Shown here piece after piece: positions 45,837-55,063 of a stretch of DNA of 64,000 nucleotides; the first letter of the stretch is position 1; each line of letters starts with the position of its first letter. Where the stretch lies: assembly GCA_002400495.2 (NCBI GenBank), contig NVQL02000016.1:1-64000 (forward strand), in the 5' to 3' direction. Both the position numbers and the translations under genes were made by a program. The stretch comes from Alphaproteobacteria bacterium. GTDB lineage: Bacteria > Pseudomonadota > Alphaproteobacteria > Rhizobiales > OSC116. The notes below the pieces were generated by a model, which was not told the DNA's origin, made no database searches, and worked only from the letters and a program-made list of their open reading frames with translations.

Positions 45837-46975
45837 TAGGCATCTCCCTTATTGTAAAATTCATGCACCAATTTGCCGCCCTTGGTCAGCAATGTGCCCG
45901 TAATGATATCATCTTCCCAATCAATTTCTAACTTGCTCTTATCTTCATTCAGCAAAGAGCTTATAAAATTCAGCAAGTTACGGGAATAAAGGTTAGAAGC
46001 ATCTTGCGCCAAACGGCCTGCAAGATTGGCATAACCAATTATTTTTACGCCTTTATGAATGATCACTTTGTCTTTTTTAGACAATGGCGTATTGCCACCG
46101 CGTGATGTCGCAAGGTCAACAATGACAGACCCCTGCCCCATGCTTTCAATCATCGCTTTGCTAATCAGTTCAGGTGCAGGACGGCCAGGAATAAGCGCCG
46201 TGGTAATCACAATATCCTGCTTCTTAATATGACCAGCCACCAATTCAGCTTGGCGTTTTTTATAATCGTCACTCATCTCTTTGGCATAACCGCCAGATGT
46301 TTCGCCTTCATCATCAGCATCAGGCGCAACCATCACAAATTCAGCACCAAGGCTTTCAACTTGCTCTTTGGTTGCCATACGCACATCAGTCGCCGTTACA
46401 ATCGCGCCCAAACGTCTTGCGGTCGCAATGGCTTGCAAGCCAGCAACACCCACACCCATAATAAACACCCGCGCTGGAGCAATGGTGCCCGCTGCCGTCA
46501 TCATCATCGGAAAGGTACGGCCAAATTCAGAGGCCGCTTCCAGCACCGATTTATAACCCGCTAAGTTAGATTGCGAGGATAATACATCCATGCTTTGCGC
46601 ACGTGATATACGTGGCATTAATTCCATCGCAAAGCTGGTTTTGCCGCTTTTGGTCAGTTCAGTTAATTCTTTTTTACCCTCATAAGGGTCGAGCATCGCC
46701 ACAACGATTGCTGTATCTGGCAAATCTGCAAGCTCTTCAGCCGTAGGGCGCAATACTGATAATAAAACATCAGCATCTTTAACTAATTTTTTGAGGTTTT
46801 TTTCAATTGAAGCACCTGCATCAATATAAGCCTGATCGGTAAAATCAGCCTTTAAACCCGCATCTTTTTCGATGACCACATCAAAACCCAAACCGACATA
46901 TTTTTGCACGGTCATTGGTGATATAGCCACACGCGTTTCATCTGCTGAGCGTTCAGCAGTTATGACAATCTTCAT
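45836..46975 (-). CDS. pntAA: Transhydrogenase alpha subunit, NAD-binding part
   Basis: Soluble NAD(H)-binding dI subunit of 379 residues, related to alanine dehydrogenase. The start KIVITAERSADETRVAISPMTVQKY, the RMSR-type block MPRISRAQSMDVLSSQSNLAGY and the Rossmann FIMGVGVAGLQAIATARRLGAIVTATDVR are clear. It is the first gene of the pnt operon; a short oxidase-subunit gene lies 46 bases upstream on the same strand. Cytoplasmic, bound to the PntAB/PntB membrane part. Confidence 0.96.
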   Translation of the reverse strand: MKIVITAERSADETRVAISPMTVQKYVGLGFDVVIEKDAGLKADFTDQAYIDAGASIEKNLKKLVKDADVLLSVLRPTAEELADLPDTAIVVAMLDPYEGKKELTELTKSGKTSFAMELMPRISRAQSMDVLSSQSNLAGYKSVLEAASEFGRTFPMMMTAAGTIAPARVFIMGVGVAGLQAIATARRLGAIVTATDVRMATKEQVESLGAEFVMVAPDADDEGETSGGYAKEMSDDYKKRQAELVAGHIKKQDIVITTALIPGRPAPELISKAMIESMGQGSVIVDLATSRGGNTPLSKKDKVIIHKGVKIIGYANLAGRLAQDASNLYSRNLLNFISSLLNEDKSKLEIDWEDDIITGTLLTKGGKLVHEFYNKGDA

Positions 46976-47021
46976 AGAAAGTCTCCCTAAAAGCCAAGAA
47001 CATCATTTTAAATGACATTGA

Positions 47022-47159
47022 TTAAGTGGCGATGGCAATCACTGCCCAAATGGTAAGCACAATACAAAAAATGCCCGTATATATCGAACCTTTAATAAAG
47101 GTCGCATACATTTCATTATGCATTTTATAATCCATTGCTGGATGTTGTTCTTTGGTCAT
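47022..47159 (-). CDS. aa3-type cytochrome c oxidase subunit IV (not in ORF track)
   Basis: A 45-residue ORF below the track limit. It reads MTKEQHPAMDYKMHNEMYAT, then one membrane helix (about residues 24-43). This matches the small COX4-type subunit of alphaproteobacterial aa3 oxidases, whose N-terminus carries the H-P-x-M-D-Y pattern. AAAGG precedes the ATG. Main oxidase genes are not in the window; the same separation, next to pnt genes, is usual in Rhizobiales. Confidence 0.82.
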   Translation of the reverse strand: MTKEQHPAMDYKMHNEMYATFIKGSIYTGIFCIVLTIWAVIAIAT

Positions 47160-47275
47160 GATTAGCCTTTCTAAAATTCTTATCTCATACATTTAGACTA
47201 GGTCAGTTAAATTGTCTAAGATAATTTGGTTTTTTTATCCAATGGTAGCAGTAATTTTACAGCTATTTCTTGTAT

Positions 47276-49171
47276 TTATTGGCCTTCTAAAGCCTCTAAT
47301 TCATCAATCAATGCCCCGATGGCATCAAGCCCCATATCCCAAAACGTCTCGTCACTGGCATCAAGCCCAAACGGCGCCAGCAGCTCGCTATGATGTTGAG
47401 AGCCGCCCGCTTTGAGCAAGTCAAAATATTTATCAGCAAAGCCTTCTGGTTCGGCCAAATAACGCGCATAAAGCGAGTTGACCAAACAATCGCCAAATGC
47501 ATAAGCATAAACATAAAACGCACTATGGATAAAATGCGGAATGTAAGACCAATAATGCTCGTAACCTGGGTTAAGCTTTACCGATGGCCCTAGACTTTCA
47601 GCCGAAACCTCTAACCAAAATTCGGCCAATTGCTCTGTGGTAAGCTCGCCATCTTTACGCGCAATATGCACTTTGCGCTCAAAACTATAAAAACTAATTT
47701 GCCGCACCACGGTGTTAAGCATATCTTCAACCTTAGAAGCCAACATAGAGCGTTTTTCTTCAACCGTTTTTACATTTTTAAGCATCGATCTAAAGGTCAG
47801 CATTTCGCCAAACACACTCGCCGTTTCGGCCAATGTCAATGGTGTTGGTGCCATTAAAGCCCCTTGTCCATTGGCTAAATATTGATGCACCCCATGGCCT
47901 AACTCATGCGCCAAAGTCATCACATCGCGCTTGCGGCCTAAATAATTTATCATCACATAAGGATGATTGCTCGGCACAGTTGGATGCGCAAACGCCCCCG
48001 GCGCTTTGCCATCGCGTGATTTGGCATCAATCCAACCATTGTCAAAAAACTTTTGGGTGATTTCGGCCATTTCTGGCGAAAACTCTTGATAAGCTTCTAA
48101 TATAATGTCTTTGGCATCATCCCAGCTTGTGTCTTCACTTGGCACATTTGGCAAAGGCGCATTGCGATCCCACTGATTAAGCTGCTCCACCCCAAACCAC
48201 TTAGATTTAAGCGCATAATATCTATGCGATAATTTCGGATAAGCTTTGCGCACTGAGTTTTCCAGCGCATTGACCACTTCAGGCTCGACCCGATTGGCCA
48301 AATGCCGCGAGGCCGCAACATCGTCAAAGCCGCGCCATTTGTCGGAAATGGCTTTGTCTTTGGCCAACACATTGGTCACATGCGTAAAAAATCGGCCATT
48401 ATCTTCAAGCGTTTTAGATAGGGCTTTGGCAGCTTTTTCGCGCATCGCAGCGTCGGGAGAGGTGATTAAGTTAAGCACTTTCTCAACGCTCATCTCTTCG
48501 CCATCCACAGTAAAACGTAGCCCCGCCATGGTTTCATCAAACAAGCGATTCCACGCTTGCCCACCTGTCACTGATTTTTCGGCAAATAATTGCTCTAATT
48601 CATCAGACAATTGATAAGGTTTTTCGCGTCTTATATCTTTAAGCCACGGCGCATAATGGCTTATCGAATCAAATTCTAGTAAAGCATCGATTTTATCACT
48701 ATCAATGCGGTTAAGCTCCAACTCAAAAAACAAGGTTTGCGTGCCAAGCTCAGTCAATCTCTCCTGCACATCACCCAAAAATTTTATCCGTTTGGGGTCT
48801 GTCGCCAATTGGGCATAGAGCAAATAAGCATAAGAAATAATCCCGCCCAACAGATCAGACATGCTCTCATATTGTTTAACCGCATCTGCCAAAATATCAG
48901 CGCGTTGCTCTGGGTTAGATTGGCTCGATGTCAACAATCCCTCTAACTGACCTTTAAAACTTTGCTCAAATGTCGCGATGTCCGCCTTGGCTTTGGCAAA
49001 ATCTTGCTCAACCTTCGCATCATCCATACCGCTATAAAGCGAGCTGAAATTCCATTCAGGTAGGCCACTGGCGTCAAACGCCCCGCCACTCGCGCCGCCG
49101 CTGGCATTATCCGCATCATATGCCGCCAAGTCTAACAATCTATTCATGCCAAATTTCATTTTGCGCCCCAT
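47276..49171 (-). CDS. M3 family oligoendopeptidase (PepF-like)
   Basis: Cytoplasmic zinc peptidase of 631 residues that cuts short peptides. The zinc motif HELGHGVHQYL is at 422-432, with the downstream third ligand in the region LAETASVFGEML near 455. The chain begins with a Gly/Ala-rich disordered stretch (residues 15-35). Three Met codons cluster at the start (1, 5 and 9); the one at 5 has the best ribosome site (GGGGCG), so the start could be 12 bases later. Located upstream of the pnt operon on the same strand but well separated. Confidence 0.9.
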   Translation of the reverse strand: MGRKMKFGMNRLLDLAAYDADNASGGASGGAFDASGLPEWNFSSLYSGMDDAKVEQDFAKAKADIATFEQSFKGQLEGLLTSSQSNPEQRADILADAVKQYESMSDLLGGIISYAYLLYAQLATDPKRIKFLGDVQERLTELGTQTLFFELELNRIDSDKIDALLEFDSISHYAPWLKDIRREKPYQLSDELEQLFAEKSVTGGQAWNRLFDETMAGLRFTVDGEEMSVEKVLNLITSPDAAMREKAAKALSKTLEDNGRFFTHVTNVLAKDKAISDKWRGFDDVAASRHLANRVEPEVVNALENSVRKAYPKLSHRYYALKSKWFGVEQLNQWDRNAPLPNVPSEDTSWDDAKDIILEAYQEFSPEMAEITQKFFDNGWIDAKSRDGKAPGAFAHPTVPSNHPYVMINYLGRKRDVMTLAHELGHGVHQYLANGQGALMAPTPLTLAETASVFGEMLTFRSMLKNVKTVEEKRSMLASKVEDMLNTVVRQISFYSFERKVHIARKDGELTTEQLAEFWLEVSAESLGPSVKLNPGYEHYWSYIPHFIHSAFYVYAYAFGDCLVNSLYARYLAEPEGFADKYFDLLKAGGSQHHSELLAPFGLDASDETFWDMGLDAIGALIDELEALEGQ

Positions 49172-49425
49172 TTATTTTAATTGAGCGGTGAGTTTATCGC
49201 ACCTGACCAAAACTACAAGCCTGTAAATATATTAACTCTTTATAAACCAACATAGTAGTTTTTAGCGGGCAACTCGTTAATGATAATAAACCAATTACCT
49301 ATATTTTAACCTCGTAAAATCAGGTATATAGCTAAAGTAATCGTATAGTAATGATTAATATTAGGCTTAAACGGTCTCAATTGGAAACACAGCCTTCACA
49401 CTCTGTTAATATGTTATGTCCAAAA

Positions 49426-49441
49426 TGGCACGATATTTGGC
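49426..49441 (+). promoter_or_regulatory. Sigma-54-like promoter upstream of the sigma-54 activator
   Basis: TGGCACGATATTTGGC differs from the consensus TGGCAC-N5-TTGC at the last -12 base. Spacing between the GG and GC elements is right, and the activator's start codon is 33 bases downstream. Autoregulation is inferred only. Confidence 0.3.
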
Positions 49442-49473
49442 CAAAAGCCGCAATTATACTGAGTAGATTATAT

Positions 49474-51063
49474 ATGGCAAACACAATTTTTATTGTAGAC
49501 GATGACCCGACCCAAAGACGCATATTACAACAAGTAATCGGTCGTGAAAATTATAACATAACATTAGCAGAAGGTGGCCCAGAAGCATGGGCCATGTTAC
49601 AGCAGCCTGATTTTAAACCCGATGTAATGGTGTTAGATTTAATGATGCCTGAATTGGATGGCTTTGCTTTGCTTGACAGAATGTCGAGCGCTGGCATGAA
49701 CATTCCAACCATTGTGCAAACCGCTCAAGGTGGCATTGATACCATTGTCAAAGCCATGCAAAAAGGCGCCAAGGACTTTATGGTCAAGCCCGCCAGCACC
49801 GAGCGAATTTTAATTTCCATTAAAAATGCGCTAGAAACCAAGCAGCTGCACAAAGAGATTAACCGCATCAATAAAAAATCTCTAGGACGCTTTACATTTA
49901 ATGATTTGATAGCCTCAAGCCCCGCTATGGATCGGGTCAAAGCCCTCGGCCTAAAAGGCGCACAAAGCAACATTCCCATTCTCATTGAAGGCGAAAGCGG
50001 TGTTGGTAAAGAGGTGATTGCCCGCGCCATTCAAGGCTCTTCTACCCGTTCTGGCAAACCTTTCATCACCGTCAATTGCGGCGCGATACCTGAAAATCTG
50101 GTAGAATCTATCCTATTTGGTCATGAAAAAGGTTCTTTTACAGGTGCAACCAGCAAACAAATCGGTAAATTTGTCGAGGCCGATCAAGGCACATTATTTT
50201 TAGATGAAGTGGGCGAGTTGCCACTAAATGTACAAGTAAAATTACTCCGCGCCATTCAAGAAGGCGAGGTTGAACCCGTTGGTTCCAACCACCCTGTAAA
50301 GGTTGATATAAGGCTAATTTCTGCCACCAATAAAGACATGATCACCGCCGTCACCCAAGGCGAATTTCGTGAAGACTTATATTATCGCTTAAATGTTTTC
50401 CCCATTCACATTCCGCCACTGCGCGAACGATTGGAAGACATTGCCGATCTAGCCCAGCATTTCATCACCCGTTTCGCGGTCGAAGAAGGCAAGAATATTT
50501 CGGGCATCACCGCCCAAGCACTAGATATGATGACGCATTACACATGGCCTGGCAATGTAAGACAGCTCGAGAATGCCATTTTCCGCGCCATTATTTTATG
50601 CGATCAAAATCAGCTTGATATATCTGACTTCCCGCAAATTGCCGCGCATGTAGATGGCTATGAAAATCAAGTGCCAGCTGCCCCTTCCCCGCATATGACG
50701 GGTACAATTTATCATCAGGGCCCCGCCATGATCGGCGAGTCCCCGCATGGTTATAGCAGCAATAGCCATCACAAAAATCGCATTCCAGACCTATTATCGC
50801 AACACACGCCCGACTATGGCCATGCGTTAGGTCAGCAAATCCCCGATCTAATGCCCAATAACCTGCAGGCACCACAAAACGCCATATCAGGCATTCCTGC
50901 AATAGAACAAAATGGCGAAATGCGCCGTTTAGAGGATGTTGAAGCCGATATGATCCGCATGGCAATGGCTCGCTATCGCGGCCACATGTCCGAAGTGGCA
51001 CGCAAGCTCGGCATTGGTCGCTCGACTTTATACAGAAAAGTTAATGATTTAGACCTACAATAA
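49474..51063 (+). CDS. Sigma-54-dependent response regulator (NtrC family)
   Basis: The 529-residue product has three parts. The receiver domain (residues 1-125) has Asp55 in VMVLDLMMPELDG. The AAA+ domain has Walker A EGESGVGKE near 172-180 and Walker B TLFLDEVGELPL. A C-terminal Fis-type HTH ends MSEVARKLGIGRSTLYRKV. The sigma-54 contact loop reads GSFTGA, not GAFTGA. A His/Pro/Asn-rich linker of about 90 residues precedes the HTH. I start at MANTIFIVDDDPTQ, 41 codons inside the track ORF, because the receiver begins there. No histidine kinase is adjacent. The neighbouring peptidoglycan genes are possible targets. Confidence 0.9.
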   Translation: MANTIFIVDDDPTQRRILQQVIGRENYNITLAEGGPEAWAMLQQPDFKPDVMVLDLMMPELDGFALLDRMSSAGMNIPTIVQTAQGGIDTIVKAMQKGAKDFMVKPASTERILISIKNALETKQLHKEINRINKKSLGRFTFNDLIASSPAMDRVKALGLKGAQSNIPILIEGESGVGKEVIARAIQGSSTRSGKPFITVNCGAIPENLVESILFGHEKGSFTGATSKQIGKFVEADQGTLFLDEVGELPLNVQVKLLRAIQEGEVEPVGSNHPVKVDIRLISATNKDMITAVTQGEFREDLYYRLNVFPIHIPPLRERLEDIADLAQHFITRFAVEEGKNISGITAQALDMMTHYTWPGNVRQLENAIFRAIILCDQNQLDISDFPQIAAHVDGYENQVPAAPSPHMTGTIYHQGPAMIGESPHGYSSNSHHKNRIPDLLSQHTPDYGHALGQQIPDLMPNNLQAPQNAISGIPAIEQNGEMRRLEDVEADMIRMAMARYRGHMSEVARKLGIGRSTLYRKVNDLDLQ

Positions 51064-51204
51064 GTTGGAGAATGATTAGTTTTTTCAAATAGATAAGCAA
51101 ATCACAAAAAAGTTACAGTTGGTGGACAAATAAACCATTAACAATCAGGAAAACTAAGCTATAAATCCGCATTGGCTATCTGATCTAACCATACAACTTT
51201 AATA

Positions 51205-51212
51205 TTAACCAT
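51205..51212 (+). promoter_or_regulatory. CtrA-like box upstream of the L,D-transpeptidase gene
   Basis: TTAACCAT, about 73 bases upstream of the ATG and oriented toward it. The same 8-mer also occurs inside this gene at 51510. Confidence 0.35.
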
Positions 51213-51284
51213 AAAGTTTTGCGAAAAATTAAATTATTTAGATTATCACTAGCCGATATAGTTCTTTAGGTATGTGAGGGTAAA

Positions 51285-53405
51285 ATGAGTAAAACAAATA
51301 AATTCATCTTAGGCAGTACTATCATTGCCACATCATTAATTATAAGTCACGCAGCCTATGCCGCTGGCGATGCAAATACCCCCGCAACACCTCAGGCAGT
51401 AACTGCTGTAACCGCTATAGTTGGCACTCAACCCCAAGACATTAAGACCAAAAAAGCCCAAGCTGAAGCCGAGAAAATAGCGGCGCAAAAATTTGCCCAA
51501 GCAAGGGCCTTAACCATTGCCTTGAAAGCTGTTGAGCTAGCCAAAATAGAAGCCGCCAAAGCCGCGGATAAAACCCAAGCCCTCATCAACCCATTAGGCG
51601 CTGCCACCAGCGTCCAACCTAACTTTATGGCCTATGCCGATTTTCCAAAAATCGCCTTTAACCCCATAAAGCCCAATAAAAACCCGCTAACGGTTTATAA
51701 ATTGCGCAACATTGTGCATACTTTGCCTGCATTAGATGGCCTCACCCGCCAAAACTTGAAAAAGCTTGCCAAAAGCGCCTCAGTTATAAACGGTGTTAAA
51801 ATCTGGAAAGCCGAGCGCAAAACTCTAGAACGCAAGCTCATTCTCAATAATTATAAGTCATTCTGGTTTACTGACAGTGTATTGGATATATCCAAAGCCC
51901 AAGAAATTGTAGCCACTGTTGAAAATGCCGAAAATTTTGGCTTGCGCCCTGCCCGTTATAAATTAGCTGAGTTAAAGCAACTCATTGCTGCGGCATCGAC
52001 TAAAATTGACCCTGCATGGATGCAAATTCCTGGCTCAACTGAAAAACTTAAACAATTGGCCGAAGACCAAGCCTTAAGCCAATTAGCCTTAAACCATGCC
52101 AAATTAGAAATAGCGCTCAGCCATGTGGCTTTTGCTTACAGCCGCCACGCCAGTGCTGGCCAAACCATTCCATCTTCTGTAGATCGTAACAATGATGTAC
52201 ACCCAGAAGCCACGCCTGCGACCATAATTTTAAGCAATATTAAAATGCTATCCAAAAAAGGTGAATTGCAAAATTGGCTCGAAGCCCAGAACCCACAAAG
52301 CCCACAATTTAAAGCTTTATTGGCCGAATTTAAAAAACAAAGCAACATTTCACCTGAAGATATTGAACAGGCCATCACTGTCTCAGCTGGCAGATCACTC
52401 AAAGCTGGCATTAAATCCAAACGGGTGATTAAACTAGCCATGCGCCTCGAACAATTAGGTTTTTACAAAAAAACCACTGATGCAACCTATCCTGAAGTTG
52501 CAAATGACGACATCATCGCCAGCGTTAAAGCTTATCAACAAGACAATGATTTATTTGTTGATGGCATTGCGGGTGTCAACACCCTTAACGCAATGAATTA
52601 CCAGAAACCAAATTATCTAAAAACCTTGCTCGTCAATCTAGAGCGCCAACGCTGGATGCCGCACGATCGTGGTTATAAACATGTATTGGTCAACCAAGCC
52701 GAGTTCCGCGTGCGGGTTTATGAAGACACTAAAATAACCCATAGCGCACGGGTGGTCATTGGCAAAAACCAACATCAAACGCCAATTTTCTATAATAAAA
52801 TTCGCACCGTGGTGGTCAATCCTTATTGGAACATTCCCGCTTCGATCATTTATAATGAAATGCGCAATAAAATTAACACTGACCCTACTTATTTGGCGCG
52901 CAATAATTACCAAGTGTCAGGCAATATAAATTGGAGCAAAGCCAACAGACGCTATGTGCCGTTTAGCATTCGCCAAAAACCTGGTGCAAGCAACGCTTTG
53001 GGACGGGTTAAATTCCTCTTCCCTAACCGTCATGCTATCTATATGCATGACACGCCATCAAAAAGCTTATTTGCCCGTGACAGCCGCGCCTTTAGCCATG
53101 GTTGCGTCAGGGTACAAAACCCCGAATTATTGGCATTAAACCTTATGGGCTGGAGCCAAGAAAAATATGATGGTTTGATAAGCGCCGGTAAAAACCGACA
53201 TTTTGCCCTGAAAACCAAAATTCCAGTTTATATGACATATATGACTGCGAATATGAATGAAGAAGGCGAAATAAGCTATTTCCGCGATATTTATAACCGT
53301 GATGCAGCTGTGGCACGCGCCCTTGGTGTTGAAGACATATTGCTACGAATTGCCGAAAAGCATAAAACCAGTAGTATAGAAACTGTAGTGATTAGTTCAA
53401 AATAA
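51285..53405 (+). CDS. Large L,D-transpeptidase (YcbB type)
   Basis: Periplasmic enzyme that makes 3-3 cross-links in peptidoglycan or attaches proteins to it. A signal peptide covers about residues 1-27 (ISHAAYAA). An Ala/Lys-rich segment follows, then a scaffold region, a peptidoglycan-binding domain (RLEQLGFYKKTT to GVNTLNAMN, about 385-445) and a YkuD catalytic domain with SHGCVRVQNPELLALNL, Cys607. The 706 residues are long but fit the YcbB/LdtD group. It follows the sigma-54 regulator by 221 bases and precedes a murein peptidase-like gene. Confidence 0.9.
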   Translation: MSKTNKFILGSTIIATSLIISHAAYAAGDANTPATPQAVTAVTAIVGTQPQDIKTKKAQAEAEKIAAQKFAQARALTIALKAVELAKIEAAKAADKTQALINPLGAATSVQPNFMAYADFPKIAFNPIKPNKNPLTVYKLRNIVHTLPALDGLTRQNLKKLAKSASVINGVKIWKAERKTLERKLILNNYKSFWFTDSVLDISKAQEIVATVENAENFGLRPARYKLAELKQLIAAASTKIDPAWMQIPGSTEKLKQLAEDQALSQLALNHAKLEIALSHVAFAYSRHASAGQTIPSSVDRNNDVHPEATPATIILSNIKMLSKKGELQNWLEAQNPQSPQFKALLAEFKKQSNISPEDIEQAITVSAGRSLKAGIKSKRVIKLAMRLEQLGFYKKTTDATYPEVANDDIIASVKAYQQDNDLFVDGIAGVNTLNAMNYQKPNYLKTLLVNLERQRWMPHDRGYKHVLVNQAEFRVRVYEDTKITHSARVVIGKNQHQTPIFYNKIRTVVVNPYWNIPASIIYNEMRNKINTDPTYLARNNYQVSGNINWSKANRRYVPFSIRQKPGASNALGRVKFLFPNRHAIYMHDTPSKSLFARDSRAFSHGCVRVQNPELLALNLMGWSQEKYDGLISAGKNRHFALKTKIPVYMTYMTANMNEEGEISYFRDIYNRDAAVARALGVEDILLRIAEKHKTSSIETVVISSK

Positions 53406-53464
53406 ACTCTATTATTCAGCTCGCCATAAAAAAGCCAAACCCTCAACCTATAAACGCCAATCGG

Positions 53465-53501
53465 TGGTTAACAAACGACTGTAAAGTTGATTTGTTAACC
53501 A
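53465..53501. promoter_or_regulatory. Inverted CtrA-like half-sites upstream of the M15 peptidase gene
   Basis: Perfect 11-bp inverted repeat TGGTTAACAAA/TTTGTTAACCA around a 15-base centre. The right arm extends to TTAACCAT (53495-53502), 61 bases upstream of the start. The two arms face each other, which would suit a dimeric regulator. Confidence 0.45.
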
Positions 53502-53562
53502 TTATGCAAACCCTTTCGCTTACCTTTAGCGCGAAGGCTTTGAATCAGGCAGTTATAAAGTT

Positions 53563-54663
53563 ATGAGTTATTTGCAGCTAAAATCAAAATGGATAGCCAT
53601 ATCTATACTGGCATTGGCAATATTCGGCCAGATGAGTTTAGGCCAAGCACAGGCCGAAACCCGCACCATCAGCCTGCTAATGATCAATACCAACCAAAAA
53701 ATCACCGTCACCTATAAAATTGATGGCCGCTATGTGCCTGCTGCCCTACAAAAAATCAACCGCGTCGTGTGGGATTGGCGCGCTAAAGAATCAACCCGTA
53801 TGAGCCCCAAACTGATCGATGTTTTATGGGAATTACATCGAGATCTCGGCTCAAAACGTGAAATCAGAGTCATTTCGGGCTATCGCTCGCCCAAGACCAA
53901 CGCCGCATTGCGGCGTAAATCCACAAGTGTCGCAAAAAATTCCAATCATATGCGCGGCTTGGCGATGGATGTGCGTTTCCCCGATGTTTCGGTACGCACA
54001 TTGCGCGAGGCCGGTATACTAAAACGCACTGGCGGCGTCGGCTATTATCCGCGCTCGCGCATCCCTTTTGTGCATATCGATGTCGGCACCGAGCGCCATT
54101 GGCCACGCATGAAGCAAAGCGAGTTAACCGCCCTATTTAAGCGCGGCAAACCCAGTGGCGGCTATCAAACCATCCTAGCCAGCGCCACCCTCGCCTCAAA
54201 ATCTAACATTAAAAAAACCATCCCCACCGCACCAAAACGCATAGTGGTGGCCAGTGCGCCTAGGCCACAAAATAGACCCAGTTTCGAGCCCTTTACACCG
54301 TCCAAGCCAATCACCTCACCTGGCGCGCCGCGGTTAAAACCATCTATAAGCGATCCTGATTTACTGACCGAACAAATCTTACTGGCTTCTATATTCGCCG
54401 ACGAAGAAGATGGCGATATATTGTCATTAGAAGAATTTCTCTTGCCTGATGATGTCAACAGCAAATTATCCACCAAGCAAGACCTATCATTCTTCCCAAC
54501 CCGCGATTTTCCAAAATTAGAATTTTTCGAAGCGCCCATATCCATCGGCCTATCTGAAACCGATGCCTATAGATTGCTCAACCAAAAAACCAACCGCTTC
54601 ATCGGCAGCTTCCAAAAAATCGCCTATCCCGACATGAATATTCAGCCTTTTCTAAAAGGCTGA
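53563..54663 (+). CDS. DUF882/M15-family murein peptidase-like protein (YcbK type)
   Basis: Exported protein of 366 residues with a signal peptide at about 1-31 (LGQAQAE). The zinc-site residues of the LAS/M15A fold are visible: His129 and Asp136 in SNHMRGLAMDVRF and His171 in PFVHIDVG. The region after residue 190 is Pro/Ser/Thr-rich and low-complexity. Probable role is trimming peptidoglycan peptides. In E. coli ycbB and ycbK are neighbours, and the same pair of families is adjacent here. The last codons lie inside a long terminator hairpin. Confidence 0.85.
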   Translation: MSYLQLKSKWIAISILALAIFGQMSLGQAQAETRTISLLMINTNQKITVTYKIDGRYVPAALQKINRVVWDWRAKESTRMSPKLIDVLWELHRDLGSKREIRVISGYRSPKTNAALRRKSTSVAKNSNHMRGLAMDVRFPDVSVRTLREAGILKRTGGVGYYPRSRIPFVHIDVGTERHWPRMKQSELTALFKRGKPSGGYQTILASATLASKSNIKKTIPTAPKRIVVASAPRPQNRPSFEPFTPSKPITSPGAPRLKPSISDPDLLTEQILLASIFADEEDGDILSLEEFLLPDDVNSKLSTKQDLSFFPTRDFPKLEFFEAPISIGLSETDAYRLLNQKTNRFIGSFQKIAYPDMNIQPFLKG

Positions 54664-54683
54664 ATATTCATGTCTAGTTTTTT
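54631..54683 (+). terminator. Stop-codon-spanning terminator of the M15 peptidase gene
   Basis: Perfect 21-bp inverted repeat at 54631-54651 and 54654-54674 with a 2-base centre, followed by TAGTTTTTT. It includes the last ten codons and the TGA. Repeat locus 3 begins in its T tract. Confidence 0.88.
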
Positions 54684-54900
54684 CGTTCGGCGCGGCCTCT
54701 CTTTTATCGTTCGCTTTGCTCTCTATAAGCACTAGCACCCCAAGGGCACTTTGTCGCTTCGCTCGGGCGCGCTCGTTCGCTCCGCTCTCTTGCCACGCCT
54801 AACGGCGACGCGCAGTCGCGCTTGCCTCAGCCAAAGGCTTCGGACCCTTTTCCCACGATATGCAGTATAATACCAGGCAGCAAATTCAGAATTTGTTGGG
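54675..54900. repeat. Dispersed modular repeat, locus 3, left module
   Basis: Begins at TTTTTTCGTTCGGCG and runs through CTCTCTTTTATCGTTCGC, CGCTCCGCTCTCTTGCCACG, CGGCGACGCGCAGTCGCGC and GGCTTCGGACCCTTTTCCCA. It is close to locus 4 (61540-61680) over the same span, with an extra GC-rich cassette around 54750. Confidence 0.88.
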
Positions 54901-54904
54901 ACGC

Positions 54905-55040
54905 ACCAAAATGCGGAGTGTCACCAGCCTCTAGCTCACTAAGCGTAATGTAGTTGATTGGGGTGCCGAATTCACATCCGACCAGCGGCTGAGTGGCTTA
55001 GCTAGAGAGCGGAGCGAACGCACGCAGTGCCAAACATAAA
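54905..55040. repeat. Dispersed modular repeat, locus 3, right module
   Basis: ACCAAAATGCGGAGTG, CTCTAGCTCACTAAGCGTAA and CAGCGGCTGAGTGGCTTAGC, then the cassette GAGAGCGGAGCGAACGCACG as in locus 2 copy 1. It ends within 2 bases of the bolA stop codon. Confidence 0.88.
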
Positions 55041-55063
55041 ATCAATTCACTACGTGAATTGAT
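55041..55063 (-). terminator. Stop-codon-spanning hairpin at the 3' end of bolA
   Basis: Perfect 10-bp stem ATCAATTCAC/GTGAATTGAT with a 3-base loop covering the last codons and stop of bolA; the minus strand continues TTTATGTTTGG. A moderately strong terminator candidate. Confidence 0.55.

Noticed and set aside
49351-49473. Longer start for the sigma-54 regulator
   Set aside because: The 41 extra residues precede a receiver domain that is complete from the internal Met, and they overlap the promoter-like sequence.
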